From contig JAEUKI010000031.1 of assembly GCA_016793325.1 (NCBI GenBank), positions 62,001-126,000 of the forward strand: a DNA stretch of 64,000 nucleotides, read 5' to 3'. The DNA is from Myxococcales bacterium. Its GTDB lineage: Bacteria; Myxococcota_A; Polyangia; Polyangiales; Ga0077539. Below the pieces are notes generated by a model that was not told the origin of the DNA, made no database searches, and saw nothing but the letters and a program-made list of their open reading frames with translations. This document shows, one piece after another, positions 50,491 through 58,446 of the stretch; the first letter of the stretch is position 1; every line of letters starts with the position of its first letter. The position numbers and the translations under genes are program-made.

Positions 50491-51474
50491 ATGACGACTG
50501 CGATTGGGCTCGTTCGCGCGGTGGTGCGCACGGCGAGCGCGGCTGCGCTTCCGATCGACGCGATGCTGGTCGAGCACGAGATCGACCCTGGCCTGCTGAA
50601 CGATCGCGACGCCAGGGTCTCGACCGATCGCTACCTCGCGCTCTTCGAAGACGCCGCGCGGCAAAGCAAGAGCCGCTCGTTCGGCGGCGATGTCGCGCGG
50701 CACATCGACGCCGCGGCGTTTGGCTTGCTCGGCTTCGTGGTGGCGAGCTGCTCGACGCTCGACGACGCGTGGCTGCGCTTCGGACGCTACACGCGGCTTC
50801 TCTGCGACGAGCTTCGGTTCGACGTCGAAGATCGCGGCGACGACGTCGCGGTCGTCTACGGGCTCGACGCCGACCCGCGCGCAGGGACGATCTTCGAGAT
50901 GGCCTTCGCGCACCTCGTGAGCACTTCGCGAAAGGGAACCGCCGGTCGTTTCGCTCCGCGCTTGGCTCGCCTTCGACATCGCGGCGACGCCAGCGCGGTC
51001 TCGAGCGTCCTCGGCGCGCCCGTCGAGTTCGGCGCGCCCGAAAACGCGGTCGTGTGCGATCGATCCGTCCTGCGACTCCCGCTTCGTGGAGCGAACCCAG
51101 CGCTGCTCGACGTCCTCGAGTCGCACGTCGGGCTCGTCCTCGAGTCCTTCGCGCCCGTGGACGACTTCGTCGCCCGCGTTCGACACGAGATCCGCATGGT
51201 GTTGCACCACGGAGAGCCGTCGCTCAAGACCATCGCGACGCGCATGGCGATCGGCGATCGAACCCTGCAACGACGGCTCAAGGACGAGGGGCTCACGTTT
51301 CGCGCGGTGATCGACCAGGTGCGCTTCGAGTGCGCGCGAACGCAGCTCGAGAACCCGGCGGTCTCCGTGGCCGAAGTCGCGTATTCGCTGGGATTCTCCA
51401 GCCCGAGCGCGTTTCACGTCGCGTATCGACGGTGGGCCGGAGAGAGCCCCGGCCGCTCGCGCGCCCGAAGCTGA
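50491..51474 (+). CDS. AraC family transcriptional regulator
   Basis: 327 residues. The N-terminal 190 residues match the arabinose-binding-like domain of OruR/ArgR-type AraC regulators (DPGLLNDRDARVSTDRYLAL, FEDAARQSKS). The C-terminal HTH pair is clear: PSLKTIATRMAIGDRTLQRR, LKDEGLTFRAVIDQVRFECA, NPAVSVAEVAYSLGFSSPSA, FHVAYRRWAGESPG. ATG at 50491 fits. Its target is probably a neighbouring gene, but the downstream lipoprotein is not an obvious catabolic target. Confidence 0.95.
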   Translation: MTTAIGLVRAVVRTASAAALPIDAMLVEHEIDPGLLNDRDARVSTDRYLALFEDAARQSKSRSFGGDVARHIDAAAFGLLGFVVASCSTLDDAWLRFGRYTRLLCDELRFDVEDRGDDVAVVYGLDADPRAGTIFEMAFAHLVSTSRKGTAGRFAPRLARLRHRGDASAVSSVLGAPVEFGAPENAVVCDRSVLRLPLRGANPALLDVLESHVGLVLESFAPVDDFVARVRHEIRMVLHHGEPSLKTIATRMAIGDRTLQRRLKDEGLTFRAVIDQVRFECARTQLENPAVSVAEVAYSLGFSSPSAFHVAYRRWAGESPGRSRARS

Positions 51475-51579
51475 AGCGACGACGAGCGAATCGCCCCGTG
51501 TGTCGCGATCGCGAACAACATTGTCGCGGCCTCACATGGTCGACGGCGCACCGTGGAGCTACCCATCGAGCCCACCACC

Positions 51580-52731
51580 ATGCGCTCCGCACACAAATTC
51601 CGCTTCGGATACGCTTCGATCGCATGCGCGCTGCTCGCGAGCGCAGCGTGCTCCGGTCCCGTCGGCCCCGCGCAAGACGCCTCGAGCGACGCTTCGTCGT
51701 CGCGCGAGGACGCGCCGCCCCGCGACGAGGGCTCGCCCATCGACGTCGTGATCGAGGACCGCGCCGCGCCGGTCGACGCCGGGGTCGAGCAGGACGCGAG
51801 CGTCGCGGATAGCGCCGCGCGCGACGCGTCGAGCGGCGACAGCGCTTCGGATGCGGCGATTCGCCTGCGCGATCGCTATCCGTTGAACGCGCGATTCCCC
51901 GAGGGAGGGACGTTCGACCCGTCGCAGAGCGCGTTCTATGTGGGGAGCCTCGGGGACGGATCGGTGCGCCGCGTGGACGGCGCGAGCGGCGCCGAGACCA
52001 CGATCTTCACCGAGACCGCCGCGGGTCGATGGTGGACGCTCGGAATGGACATCGACGTCGCCCGCAATCGCTTGTGGGTGTGCGCGATGGACGATCGGTC
52101 GCCGTCGCCGCGGCAGGGACACGTGTGGGTCTTCGACACGACGACCCATCGTCGCGTCGCGAACGTCGCCCTCTCTGCGGCTGCGGCGGACGCGACGTGC
52201 ACCGACGTCGCCGTCGCCCGTGACGGCAACGCGTACGTGTGCGATCGCGAGCAGGGGCGCATCTATCGGCTCTCGATGGGCGCAGCGCCGACGGTGTTCG
52301 TGCGCAACGACCTGTTGAGCGGGTCGTTTGTCGGGCAAAACGGGATCACGGTGCTCCCGGATCAGACAGGCCTCCTCTCGGTGGTCTACGGGGCGCCTGC
52401 GCTCGTGCACATCGATCTGCGCGACCTCTCGATTCGACGCGTGACGATCAACGGCCGCTTCTCGGACCTGCGGCCCCTCGCGGGCGCCGATGGAATCGCC
52501 TTCGCGAACGGCAGCGCGTACGTCGCGTTCACGAGCAAATTGATTCGCGTGACGCCCACGCTCGCGGATTGGTCCCGCGCGGACTCGACGAACGTCGACC
52601 TGCCCGACGGCATGACCGACGTGATCGCGACGCCCGACGGGCTCTACATGCTCAACGGTCAGGCCGTTCGCTTCGCGCTCGGCACTGCGACGGACCCCTT
52701 CGCGCTCGTTCGCTTCGTCGGAGCGCTGTGA
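51580..52731 (+). CDS. Lipoprotein with SMP-30/NHL-like propeller
   Basis: 383 residues. MRSAHKFRFGYASIACALLA leads to lipobox SAACSG. An Asp/Ala/Ser linker (DASSDASSSREDAPPRDEG) follows. The body resembles SMP-30/gluconolactonase or NHL propellers: GGTFDPSQSAFYVGSLGDGS, TLGMDIDVARNRLWVCAMDD, CTDVAVARDGNAYVCDREQG, NGITVLPDQTGLLSVVYGAP. These have calcium sites and often lactonase or sensing roles. Start at the third-ATG position chosen because it opens the signal peptide. Close to the AraC gene but with about 100 bp between. Confidence 0.85.
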   Translation: MRSAHKFRFGYASIACALLASAACSGPVGPAQDASSDASSSREDAPPRDEGSPIDVVIEDRAAPVDAGVEQDASVADSAARDASSGDSASDAAIRLRDRYPLNARFPEGGTFDPSQSAFYVGSLGDGSVRRVDGASGAETTIFTETAAGRWWTLGMDIDVARNRLWVCAMDDRSPSPRQGHVWVFDTTTHRRVANVALSAAAADATCTDVAVARDGNAYVCDREQGRIYRLSMGAAPTVFVRNDLLSGSFVGQNGITVLPDQTGLLSVVYGAPALVHIDLRDLSIRRVTINGRFSDLRPLAGADGIAFANGSAYVAFTSKLIRVTPTLADWSRADSTNVDLPDGMTDVIATPDGLYMLNGQAVRFALGTATDPFALVRFVGAL

Positions 52732-52738
52732 TCGGCGC

Positions 52739-53323
52739 TCACCCGTCGAGGTCGCTCGCCGCGATCGGCGCGGTCCAACGAAAGCCGCTCGGCAGCTCTT
52801 CGCTCGGCGCGACCTTGTGAACGCCCGGCCTCGGCGCGCCCCAGAGCGCCTCGCTGGTCGGCGTCGCGGCGCCCTCTTCGACGCGCTCGGTCGCGTTGAT
52901 TTCCAGGGATTTTAGCGAGTGATCGATGGCCGCTTCGAGGCTCCATCGCTCGCCCGTGCGAAGCGCGCGTCGCGTGTTCGAGAGGGCGCGATAGCGCTCG
53001 GCGGCAGACTCGACCGCCTCGAGCGCGCGCGAAGCCGACGCGAGGACGCGGCCCTCGAGCTCCGTCGCGTGCTCGAGGATCGCGCGCGCGTCCGAGAGCA
53101 TCTTGCGAACGATCGCCACGGACGCCGTCTCCATCGCCGCGAGGACGAACCGTCGCGCGGGCTCGACGGTGATCTTTCGACGCGCGAGCAGCGCGCGCAC
53201 GAGGGACAAGCACAGCTCGAGCTCTGCCGCGCGAACCGCGAGGCGCACGCGCGCTCGCGTCGCCGGCGAGCGGGGAGAACGTCCTCGCGTCGCCGTGCTC
53301 GATGCTCCGTCCGTCGATGCCAT
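52739..53323 (-). CDS. Helical protein, unknown
   Basis: 194 residues. An Arg/Thr-rich N-terminus is followed by long helices (LAVRAAELELCLSLVRALLA, SDARAILEHATELEGRVLAS, ASRALEAVESAAERYRALSN) and a C-terminal Pro/Gly segment (PRPGVHKVAPSEELPSGFRW). No signal peptide or membrane helix. Family not recognised. Convergent with the propeller lipoprotein. Confidence 0.68.
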   Translation of the reverse strand: MASTDGASSTATRGRSPRSPATRARVRLAVRAAELELCLSLVRALLARRKITVEPARRFVLAAMETASVAIVRKMLSDARAILEHATELEGRVLASASRALEAVESAAERYRALSNTRRALRTGERWSLEAAIDHSLKSLEINATERVEEGAATPTSEALWGAPRPGVHKVAPSEELPSGFRWTAPIAASDLDG

Positions 53324-53514
53324 GGGCTACCCTTGTTCGCCGATCTCGTGCCTCGGGATCAAGAGTGTTCGCGTGCGCAGTACGCACTCGAGGTGCGCCA
53401 ACGATTCTTCGCGCATGACACAGCGCGCGGCACAGCGAGAAATCTCTTGCGACCGCTCGCGTCGAACGTCGTCGCTGCTGTGCGCGCGCAGCAACGGCGC
53501 CCTCGCGCGTCCGC

Positions 53515-54117
53515 TCACGGTCGAAGCGCGAGAACGAGCACGGGGTACTGCACGTGTTCGCGCACGACGTGAAAGCCAGCGCGGACGAAGAGCGACTCGG
53601 GTCCCATCCACTGCTCTTCGTCTCGCAGATCGTCGCCGAGCCGCGGGTACGCTTCGAGCGAGACCGCGGTCGGATCTTTTCGAAGCCAGTCGATTGCCGC
53701 TTGCACAAGCTGCGTCGCGATGCCCTTGCGTCGCTCGGACTCGCGCACGAGCAGACACCCCACGGACCAACGACCATCCGCGGGCCCGAGGTCGCGGTAC
53801 GGCATCCTCGTCGTGAGCTTGGTCAGCGACGCGCGCGGCTCGATTTGAATCGCGCCGACTGCGATCGAGCGGCCGTGCTCGTCGCGCCGCGCGTCGTCGA
53901 GCAGCACGATCGCGTGGGTCTTTCGCGCCCTGACGAGCGCGAGCTTCTTCTCGCGATTGGCCGAGGGCTCTTCGAGCTGCCACGCGCGATTGTCGCCCGT
54001 GTAGTGCCAGTACATGCAGAAACAACCGGCGCATCCAGCGCCCTCGTGCAGCGTCGAAAACGCGTCGAACGTCTCTTCGGACAGCGCGACCGCGCGCAGG
54101 GAGCGTGCTTCGTTCAC
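53515..54117 (-). CDS. GNAT family N-acetyltransferase
   Basis: 200 residues from GTG 54117, which overlaps the stop of the dihydrouridine synthase gene (GTGA). The EGAGCAGCFCMYWHYTG segment near residue 25 and the acetyl-CoA loop LLVRESERRKGIATQLVQAA (RxxGIA) near residue 125 mark a GNAT enzyme. KDPTAVSLEAYPRLGDDLRD and FVRAGFHVVREHVQYPVLVL follow. The substrate is unknown; the overlap with a tRNA-modification gene suggests coupled translation only. Confidence 0.92.
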   Translation of the reverse strand: MNEARSLRAVALSEETFDAFSTLHEGAGCAGCFCMYWHYTGDNRAWQLEEPSANREKKLALVRARKTHAIVLLDDARRDEHGRSIAVGAIQIEPRASLTKLTTRMPYRDLGPADGRWSVGCLLVRESERRKGIATQLVQAAIDWLRKDPTAVSLEAYPRLGDDLRDEEQWMGPESLFVRAGFHVVREHVQYPVLVLALRP

Positions 54118-55175
54118 GGGCCGTTCGTAGCACGCAGCGCTGTCTTTGCGCCTCGTTCGGCGCGCGCCTCGATCGCGCTCGCGACCCCCTCGCGCAGCGC
54201 CGTCACGTCTTCGTGTCGTTTGAGCGCGTCGAACACCACGCGCGCGTCGTCGTCCGCGGTCGCGAGCGCTTTGAGCCACTGCTTCGAGCGCGCGAGCGCG
54301 AGCCGCTCGCGGCCCGGCCCTCGCGCGAGGCATCGGTCGATGTACTCGATCACCAGGGCGAGCCTAGAATGCGTGGGCCAATATTCATGATCCACGCCGC
54401 GGGCCAGTCGAAAGAGCTCTGGTCGCGCGAGCGCTCCTCGGCCGAGCATGAACCTCGTGCAGCCGCTCTCGCGGTGGCACCGCGCGAGGGCCTCGGGCGT
54501 GTCGATGTCGCCGTTGGCGACGACGGGGATCGCGACGCTCTCTCTCGCTCGGCCGATGCGCGCCCAGTCCGCGGGCGGCGCGTAGCCTTGCGCGCGCGTT
54601 CGACCGTGCACCGTGAGCATCGAGGCGCCTCCCTCTTCGACGGCGCGCGCGATCTCGACGATCGCGTCTGGGTCGTCCCAGCCGAGGCGCACCTTGGCGC
54701 TCAACGTCGCGCTCGAGGGGAGCGCGTCGCGGACCGCGCGGGTCACCGCGAGCACGCGCTCGGGCGCTTTGAGAAGCGTGGCGCCTCCGTCGTGGCGATT
54801 CACGGTCGGGGCGGGGCAGCCGAAATTGAGGTCGATCGCCGGCGCGCCGAGCTCGTGCGCGAGCCGCGCGGTCGTCGCGACGCGCCCGGGATCACCGCCG
54901 AGCAGCTGCAAGTGCACGAGCGTCGCGCCGAGGAGGCATCGCGTTCGGAGCTCCGGGCACTCGCGAAGAAGGAGCTTCGGCGGCAGCACCTCGCCCGAGA
55001 CGCGAATGAACTCGGTCACGACGTAGTCCACCGCGCCGAGCTCGGCGAAGATCTCGCGGACGATCTCGTCCGTGACGCCCTCCATCGGCGCGAGCGCGAG
55101 CGAATCGATCGGCACCGCGCCGAGCGTTCGCGCGGGCGACGAGAGAATTTCGATCGGTCGGGAATTGTCGAGCAT
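54114..55175 (-). CDS. tRNA-dihydrouridine synthase
   Basis: 353 residues from ATG 55175 (MLDNSRPIEILSS). TIM-barrel flavoenzyme that reduces uridines of tRNA to dihydrouridine with NADPH and FMN. Visible: LALAPMEGVTDEIVREIFAE at the N-terminus, VDYVVTEFIRVSGEV, QLLGGDPGRVATTARLAHEL, the catalytic Cys in NFGCPAPTVNRHDGGATLL, LSAKVRLGWDD, LTVHGRTRAQGYAPPADWAR, IPVVANGDIDTPEAL and GCTRFMLGRGALARPELF. It belongs to the DusA/DusC-like group (probably DusC), but the exact subgroup cannot be read safely. Followed by the overlapping GNAT gene. Confidence 0.95.
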   Translation of the reverse strand: MLDNSRPIEILSSPARTLGAVPIDSLALAPMEGVTDEIVREIFAELGAVDYVVTEFIRVSGEVLPPKLLLRECPELRTRCLLGATLVHLQLLGGDPGRVATTARLAHELGAPAIDLNFGCPAPTVNRHDGGATLLKAPERVLAVTRAVRDALPSSATLSAKVRLGWDDPDAIVEIARAVEEGGASMLTVHGRTRAQGYAPPADWARIGRARESVAIPVVANGDIDTPEALARCHRESGCTRFMLGRGALARPELFRLARGVDHEYWPTHSRLALVIEYIDRCLARGPGRERLALARSKQWLKALATADDDARVVFDALKRHEDVTALREGVASAIEARAERGAKTALRATNGP

Positions 55176-55215
55176 ACTCGCGTGCGTTTGCTTCGGAGCC
55201 GCGGATGGACCAGCG

Positions 55216-55890
55216 ATGAATAGCCGATTTTCTCGGGCGAAGAAGGCGTTGATCGGCGCGGGCGCGTTCGGCGCGGCGCTGCTCGCGGGCGCGATGTACG
55301 CCGACGCCCGCGTGCAGTCGAGCGGCACGCCTACGTACTCCGTCGCGAACGCGCCCTCGCGACCGGTGGTCATCGTCCTCGGCGCCCGCGTCTACGCGAA
55401 CGGAACGCCCTCGGCCGCCCTCGAAGATCGCCTCCACTGCGCGCTCGACCTCGTTCGCTCGGGTCGCGCGCGGGACGTGATCGTCAGCGGCGATCACGGC
55501 CGGCCCGACTACGACGAGGTCAACGCGATGCGCGCGTGGCTCGTCGCGCGCGGCGTCGCGAGCCATCACGTGTACATGGACCACGCGGGCTTTCGAACGC
55601 TCGACACGATGGCGCGCGCGCGCGAGGTGTTCGCTGTGCGGTCTGCGCTCGTGTGCACCCAGCGATTTCACCTCGCGCGGTCGCTCTGGCTCGCGCGTGC
55701 GCAGGGCATCGACGCCGCGGGCGTGGTCGCGGATCGAAGGGTGTATCCCGCGCGGCGCTTCGACGCGACGCGCGAGTTTCTGGCGCGCGTGAAGGCCGTC
55801 CTCGACACGGACGTGTTCGGGACCGCGCCGAGGTTCTTGGGACCGCGCGTTCCAGTGGGATCGGACGCGACGCAGACCCACGACCGCTAG
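55216..55890 (+). CDS. SanA/YdcF-like DUF218 membrane protein
   Basis: 224 residues. MNSRFSRAKKALIGAGAFGA starts a signal anchor helix to about residue 27. The DUF218 core follows: VVIVLGARVYANGTPSAALE, DRLHCALDLVRSGRARDVIV, SGDHGRPDYDEVNAMRAWLV, GVASHHVYMDHAGFRTLDTM, ALVCTQRFHLARSLWLARAQ. E. coli SanA/ElyC members affect envelope integrity and vancomycin resistance; the reaction is not known. It ends 3 bp before the 101-bp repeats. Divergent from dus. Confidence 0.93.
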   Translation: MNSRFSRAKKALIGAGAFGAALLAGAMYADARVQSSGTPTYSVANAPSRPVVIVLGARVYANGTPSAALEDRLHCALDLVRSGRARDVIVSGDHGRPDYDEVNAMRAWLVARGVASHHVYMDHAGFRTLDTMARAREVFAVRSALVCTQRFHLARSLWLARAQGIDAAGVVADRRVYPARRFDATREFLARVKAVLDTDVFGTAPRFLGPRVPVGSDATQTHDR

Positions 55891-55919
55891 AGCGACGCCC
55901 CGTTGGAGGAAGACACGCA

Positions 55920-56024
55920 ATGAGCACACTCCTGGGAAATATCCCGAGAATCTCAGCCCGCGTGTCGCCAACGGAAGGCGTCGCCAAATCCACTGACGCC
56001 CCGTTGGAGGAAGACACGCAATGA
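55920..56024 (+). CDS. Small ORF of repeat copy 1 (34 residues)
   Basis: ATG 55920 follows GGAGGAAGACACGCA (good ribosome site, GGAGG about 10 bp before). The frame encodes MSTLLGNIPRISARVSPTEG and ends in TQ; its TGA overlaps the ATG of the second small ORF (ATGA). No homologue is known to me. It may be a real small peptide or a chance frame in a repeat; the ribosome site and exact overlap favour a real one. Confidence 0.4.
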   Translation: MSTLLGNIPRISARVSPTEGVAKSTDAPLEEDTQ

Positions 56025-56170
56025 GCACACTCCTGGGAAATATCCCGAGAATCTCAGCTCGCGTGTCGCCAACGGAAGGCGTCGCCAAATCCACTGACGC
56101 TCCGTTGGAAGGACTACACGCCGTGAGCTCACTCCTGGGAAACATCCCGAGAATCTCAGCTCGCGTGTAG
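56021..56170 (+). CDS. Small ORF of repeat copies 2 and 3 (49 residues)
   Basis: Starts as the first small ORF, with GGAGG upstream, and runs through copy 3, where the 1-bp insertion keeps the frame (LHAVSSLLGNIPRISARV then TAG). The LLGNIPRISARV segment is present twice within it. Same caution as the first small ORF. Confidence 0.35.
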   Translation: MSTLLGNIPRISARVSPTEGVAKSTDAPLEGLHAVSSLLGNIPRISARV

Positions 56171-56195
56171 CCAACGGAAGGCGGAGCCGCAGTCA

Positions 56196-56527
56196 TGGGG
56201 ATCGAGAGACCGTGCCACGGTTGCCACAGCGCTGGCAGCGGCTGTCGTGGCATCGCGGGCGCGGGTGTCACAGTTCGGCACGGGCGAGGGGCCCGAGGCG
56301 CGATCGCCACTGTGAAGCGCCGGCAAACGATTTTGCGTGCGAACATCGAACGGATCGAACGCTCTCGGAGACGGAGCGCTACGGCCGAGCGTCGGGACTG
56401 ACGACGCTCGGTGGCGACGGCCCGCGGTGTGCATCGACACTCATCGGCCGCTGTCGGGCCCCTCGTTGGGCCTTCGGAGGCACCCGTTGCACTGTTGGAC
56501 CGTTGGACGGTCGGAGGAAATCGCGCC
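56196..56527. other. Leader region before cytochrome lipoprotein
   Basis: About 330 bp without a convincing gene. Contains a small inverted repeat TGCCA-CAGCGC-TGGCA (56222-56237) and, just before the gene, a short direct repeat (GTTGGACCGTTGGACGGTC) and the ribosome site GGAGGA at 56514. Confidence 0.6.
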
Positions 56528-58393
56528 GTGAAGCACTCTCCCTGGTTCGCAGTTTCGTTGCTCCCGTTGCTCGCGCTGTCGGCCTGTCCGGAGCCTCGAC
56601 ACCCAGTCGTTCCGCCCATCAATCGTCCTACCAACCCTCCGGTGTTCGGAACGCCCGTCACCGCCGAGGTGACTCCTCCGTCGATCTCGGGCGGGACGCT
56701 CATTGTTTCGCGGGATCAACGGCTGGCGATCGCCGCGGATCCCGACCGCGACGCCGTGTTCGTGTCGGCGCTCGACGGCTCGAGGCCGGTCGTTCGCGTC
56801 GCGCTCGAGCGCGGTGACGAGCCCGGACGCCTCGTCGAAGACGCGCAGGGACGCGTGCACGTGGCCCTCCGCGGAGCCGCGCACCTCGCGGTGATCGACC
56901 CCGTGACCGGCGCGGTCATCGAGCGCCGCGAAGCCTGTCGCACGCCTCGCGGCGTCGCGTACGACGCAGAGCAAGACCTCGTTCACGTCGCGTGCGCCAC
57001 GGGTGAGCTCGTGAGCTTCCGCGCTGCGACCGGCGAAGTGGCCCGTCGAAGGATCCTCGAGCGAGACCTTCGCGACGTCGTCGTGCTCCCGCGCGGCCGC
57101 CTCGCGGTCTCTCGCTTCCGCTCGTCGGAGATCCTCGAGGTCTCGTCGGCGGGAACCATCGCCAGCCGCGCGGTTCCCAACACCGTCGAGCGCTCGACCT
57201 TCGGGTCGACGCGCATCGCGCCTCCCGGCGGCGGAAGCGGCGCTGCGCGCGCGCCCATTCAGAACAACGCGATCCCCCACGTCGCGTGGCGCATGGTGAG
57301 CGCGGGCGATCAGCTCCTCGTGTTGCACCAGCGCGCGCTCGACAAGCCCGTCGAGATCGTCGAAGGCGGCTACGGCTCGGGCGGCGGTGGAACGTGCGGG
57401 ATCGGCGGCTCGATCGTCGAGACCTCGGTGAGCACGTTCGCGAGCACCGCGGCGTTCTCGAACTCGGCGGATGACATTCAGCTCTCGGGCGCCGTCCTCG
57501 CGGTGGACATGGCCGTCTCGCAGTCGGGCAAGGTCGCGTTCGCGGTTCCCGGCAACGCGCGTGTGCCAGGTCGCGCGCAGATCATCGTGACCGAGTCGGC
57601 CTCGCAGCTGCCACGTCAGCGCTGCATTACCCCTCAGAATCCTCAGCAGAGCGCGCCCGGACAGGCCACGGCCGTCGCGTTCGCGGGCGATCGCTTGGTG
57701 GTTCAGCTTCGTCAGCCCGCGGCGCTCTTCTTCCCCGAGACGGGCCGCACGATCTCGCTCTCGACCGAGTCTCGTGAAGACACCGGACACTCGATCTTTC
57801 ACTCGAACTCGGGCGGCGACCTCGCGTGCGCTTCGTGCCACGCCGAAGGCGACGACGACGGCCACACGTGGAACTTCGCTTCGATCGGCCCCCGCCGCAC
57901 GCAGACCTTCCGCGGCGGACTCACGGGCACCGAGCCCTTCCACTGGGACGGCGACATGCAGGGCATCGGTCACCTCATGAACTCGGTCTTCTCCGAGCGC
58001 ATGAGCGGCCCCGTGCTCAACGTCGTGCAGATCGCCACGCTGCAACAGTGGATCGATCGCATGCCCGCCCGCGTCGCTCCGCGCTCGATGGACGACGCCG
58101 CCGCCCGCGGCCGCGCGCTCTTCTTCGACAGCCGCGTCGCGTGCAGCGGCTGCCACTCGGGCGCCTCGACCACCAACAACCAGACCGTCAACGTCGGAAC
58201 GGGCGCAGCCTTCCAAGTCCCCACGCTCCGCAGCATCGCGTGGCGCTCGCCCTACATGCACAACGGCTGCGCGCCAACGCTCCGCGATCGCTTCACCAAC
58301 CCCGCGTGCGGCGGCGGCGATCAGCACGGGATCACCAGCCACTTGTCCTCGACGCAGATCGACGACCTCGTCGCGTACCTCGAGACGCTCTGA
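56528..58393 (+). CDS. Di-haem cytochrome c lipoprotein with propeller
   Basis: 621 residues from GTG 56528 after GGAGGA. VKHSPWFAVSLLPLLALSAC is a signal peptide with lipobox LSAC. Residues 40-400 are a propeller (LIVSRDQRLAIAADPDRDAV, VHVALRGAAHLAVIDPVTGA, GVAYDAEQDLVHVACATGEL). The C-terminal 210 residues have two c-type haem motifs, CASCH (434-438) and CSGCH (539-543), with FHWDGDMQGIGHLMNSVFSE between; the layout resembles di-haem cytochrome c peroxidase/MauG-like proteins. A role in periplasmic or surface electron transfer is inferred. Confidence 0.9.
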   Translation: MKHSPWFAVSLLPLLALSACPEPRHPVVPPINRPTNPPVFGTPVTAEVTPPSISGGTLIVSRDQRLAIAADPDRDAVFVSALDGSRPVVRVALERGDEPGRLVEDAQGRVHVALRGAAHLAVIDPVTGAVIERREACRTPRGVAYDAEQDLVHVACATGELVSFRAATGEVARRRILERDLRDVVVLPRGRLAVSRFRSSEILEVSSAGTIASRAVPNTVERSTFGSTRIAPPGGGSGAARAPIQNNAIPHVAWRMVSAGDQLLVLHQRALDKPVEIVEGGYGSGGGGTCGIGGSIVETSVSTFASTAAFSNSADDIQLSGAVLAVDMAVSQSGKVAFAVPGNARVPGRAQIIVTESASQLPRQRCITPQNPQQSAPGQATAVAFAGDRLVVQLRQPAALFFPETGRTISLSTESREDTGHSIFHSNSGGDLACASCHAEGDDDGHTWNFASIGPRRTQTFRGGLTGTEPFHWDGDMQGIGHLMNSVFSERMSGPVLNVVQIATLQQWIDRMPARVAPRSMDDAAARGRALFFDSRVACSGCHSGASTTNNQTVNVGTGAAFQVPTLRSIAWRSPYMHNGCAPTLRDRFTNPACGGGDQHGITSHLSSTQIDDLVAYLETL

Positions 58394-58446
58394 GCGCATT
58401 CGCCGCGCAGGGGGCGCGGTGAACCGACTGACATAGTCTGTCCATC

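Larger units (their letters stand above)
55894..56195 (+). repeat. Three tandem copies of a 101-bp repeat
   Basis: Copies begin at 55894, 55995 and 56096, each with GACGCCCCGTTGGAGGAAGA or a close variant. Copies 1 and 2 are almost identical; copy 3 has several changes, a 1-bp insertion (CGTTGGAAGGACTACACGCC) and ends in GTGTAGCCAACGGAAGGCGG. Each has a GGAGG or GGAAGG box, an ATG/GTG start and a small hairpin (TGGGA-AAT-ATCCC). A diverged single copy lies at 32.36 kb, so this is a dispersed element. 101 is not a multiple of three, so a single frame cannot run through it unbroken. Confidence 0.95.

Noticed and set aside
55894..56195. 101-bp repeats as a CRISPR array
   Set aside because: No unique spacers between units; the whole unit repeats.
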